Assembly: GCA_009746045.1 (NCBI GenBank)
Contig: RPFO01000104.1
Coordinates: forward strand, 1,558,155 to 1,622,154
Source of the DNA: Mesostigma viride
Lineage: Eukaryota; Streptophyta; Mesostigmatophyceae; Mesostigmatales; Mesostigmataceae
Direction: 5' to 3'
Length of the DNA stretch: 64,000 nt
Positions within the stretch are counted from its first letter, which is position 1, and each line of letters starts with the position of its first letter. Positions 61,740 to 64,000 of the stretch are shown here, in pieces. Under the pieces are notes generated by a model. The model did not search any database. It was not told the origin of the DNA and saw nothing but the letters and a program-made list of their open reading frames with translations. A program made the translations under genes and the position numbers.

Positions 61740-63565
61740 TGTGTATTAATGACATATCAGACACACCTACATCACATCGCCTTGATGTTTCCGTTGTATG
61801 GGTCCGGTCGGGCGTTGGTAGCTGGTCGACAACAATTCTACATTTCCTAAAAAAAAATGCGACCGTGCCTACATTCGAAGGCGCGCTGTGGCTGACCTGA
61901 ACTATCGGTGAACACCTCGGCGTCACTTGACCGGCCTAGGTTGACATTTCGGCAGAGTAACGCTGCTTAAAGGATCCTTGCGTAGTTCGCGCGATTTGGC
62001 TCTTTATATATGTTTTTGGAGACGACGAGCAAGCATCCGATTGGTCAGCCAATTCCTGTCCAGTCCTCGGACAGTGTCCAATCCGGTGCTTGGGATCCAG
62101 AAAACGTGCTCGAGCCTGGCCACTCTGTCGCGGGCGCCGCGCTAGTGGCGTCGCGCCCAAACCTGACCAGGCCATAGGAAAGGGCGGGGGCGAATGCAAG
62201 AATTATTGTTATATCCTGACCTGTCCTGGGGAAGGTCCGGGGCGAATGCAAGAATTAATATACCTGCGTATGCAACCAACACGGCCGATCCACATACATA
62301 ATCCGACTGAGCTGGACGGTACGGACCAAATTTCGGTGCAAATTGAGGCCCAAAAGCTATGTCGGCATGGTGCGCGCACCCCTTGCGGTAGGGGCCATGG
62401 CGACTGCCTTTAGACGAAACGTGACAAATCTGGCACGCGGAAAGCAGAAATGCTCGATTGTTGGAGAAAATTAGTTACTGATTCTAATTTATGGCGGGAT
62501 GGTTGCGATCTATAATGTCGCGGGCTTTTTTTCTTTGCCATCGGCAGGGGGGGTCCGGCCTGAATTTCTGTCGGGATGAATAAAGTATATTGGATGCCTG
62601 CCGGGTTGATTGTCGATTGTTGCCAGTTTTGATGGTCGTAAGGAAAGCTAGTTTAATGATGTTTCTAAAGCCGTAAAAATTCCCGCTGCTATCTTTACCT
62701 TTCCCGTCATTTTGCGGTAAGATAACATTAGCCCTGCGCGATGCGTACTGCCCAACCACTCCATGAAAGGGTGGACTTTCTTGTGCGCCTGGGCACGAAT
62801 AAATGCCCGTTATGGTACGTTCTTGTGTTAAACGTCTTAAGCTTGCGTTTTCCTGCTTTCTTACCTCGTTGAGCGTAAGCTTTTTGCCTTCTTTCCGGCC
62901 AGATGCAGCCAGAAAGTTGCGGGTCCTGGCGCTGCATCGCTGGATTCCTGGGTGTCTTTTAGCTAGTTAATCGTCTGTGACGTGGCTGGCTTTCTGCAGC
63001 GCGTGGCCCGCAACCTGTCGGGAAGGTGTAATGCTTTTATTTCCATGCTTCTCTGAAATTTCTTTTGCTTTATAGACAGTTGTGTTCGAGGAAATTCACG
63101 CGGTCTTCCTAAGCAGCGGCATCATTTTCCCCAGACACTGACGAGCTGGCACCTGTCTCCTAAAGAGAGCGGCTCGTGCTTGTTAGAAAGGAGGCAGTGT
63201 GCATTTTGCGGGACACAATGCTTTGGTGGCACATGCGTCAGGTAGGCTGTTCCAATGGTCTCTTCACCTTTCCCACTGAGTAAATGTTAGCATTTGTCAT
63301 GCTAACCAGAGCAGCTAGCCACAGGTTGGCTGGATAAAAAGTCAGCTTATTTTCTCTTTATATACTGCGTGTGTGGTCCTCCACGTGTCCGGCTTGTTGG
63401 GCATTTTGGAAGAGGGTTTATAATGTGTTGTTGGGTGGAACAACTTGGTTGTTGGCACAAAATCACACATTATTAGCCTGAGATAGGCATGACATATGCT
63501 GCTCAGGCGTGTCGTCCTACCAGCCTTGTTGTTAAGGGTAGACTCACAAGGCTGGCTGTGCCGAT
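61740..63565. other. No gene recognised
   Basis: A GGGGCGAATGCAAGAATTA motif is present twice (62185, 62235). No coding region or transposon ends are supported. Confidence 0.5.
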
Positions 63566-63569
63566 GGAG

Positions 63570-64000
63570 GGGTGGGGCGTGCTAGCCCCCCCCCACACCC
63601 ACGCATGCATGCTAGCCCACCCCCACACCCACGCATGCATGCTAGCCCCGGCCCCGGCCCCCCCACACCCACGCATGCATGCTAGCCCCCCCCACACCCA
63701 CGCATGCATGCTAGCCCACACTCACACCCACGCATGCATGCTAGCCCACCCCCACACCCACGCATGCATGCTAGCCCCCCACACACCCACGCATGCATGC
63801 CAGCCCCCCACACACCCACGCATGCATGACCGCCCCCCCCACACCCACGCATGCATGCTAGCCCACCCCCACACCCACGCATGCATGCTAGCCCCCCCAC
63901 ACACCCACGCATGGATGCCAGCCCCCACACACACCCACGCATGCATGACAGCCCCCCCACACACCCACGCATGCATGCTAGCCCCCCACACACACCCACG
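63570..64000. repeat. Minisatellite CCCACACCCACGCATGCATGCTAGC, about 30 bp unit
   Basis: About 14 copies with C-run length differences run off the right edge of the window. The GCATGCATGC core is palindromic. Confidence 0.95.

Noticed and set aside
63503-64000. Repetitive MHAWV/ACMRGC ORFs
   Set aside because: Minisatellite translation.

Overview
The window is nuclear eukaryotic DNA. It has spliced genes with GT-AG introns, LTR and non-LTR retrotransposons, DNA transposons and many simple-repeat arrays. The GC-rich exons and the gene families would suit a green alga, but that is an inference and nothing here fixes the species.

Positions 1-17416 are one chromodomain-containing Ty3/gypsy-type LTR retrotransposon on the minus strand. 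Its 5' LTR, primer-binding site, a small ORF resembling the RNase H1 N-terminal hybrid-binding domain, gag, a decayed pol, an extra post-pol ORF, a polypurine tract and the start of the 3' LTR can all be placed. Four non-coding elements of about 1.7 kb, each bounded by TTAA, have inserted into it (5674-7372, 10683-12402, 12844-14563, 15177-16950). A fifth member of the same size class lies at 51481-53217, and its empty site is preserved at 56554-56557. These elements share TTAA ends and most carry a short palindrome just inside each end, but the palindrome differs from element to element. They are the most novel-looking system in the window.

Positions 17417-19400 hold LINE debris. Three spliced host genes follow. 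A GH36 alpha-galactosidase-like gene (minus, 30984-20007, 8 exons, 757 aa) is head-to-head with a calcium-regulated mitochondrial ATP-Mg/phosphate-type carrier (plus, 32142-40031). That carrier converges on an NAD(P)HX epimerase gene (minus, 47108-41271, 5 exons, 251 aa). Codon phase closes at the modelled junctions of the first and third genes; the junction between GH36 exons 1 and 2 is the least certain. The introns are filled with unrelated tandem arrays (heptamers, CCCCTA, GAT, GTGTGC and longer minisatellites), several of them abutting 3' splice sites. A foldback element containing a solo LTR of the retrotransposon family sits in one GH36 intron, and a mariner-like MITE in an epimerase intron.

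Positions 48500-64000 are again repeat and transposon territory: a 21-bp minisatellite, a 266-bp direct repeat, a LINE ORF1 with its 3' tail, a nearly intact transposase gene (57219-60703, minus), a tandem repeat sharing an 18-bp motif with a transposase intron, and a terminal minisatellite running off the window. The three host genes are ordinary metabolic or transport functions and show no sign of acting as a cluster.
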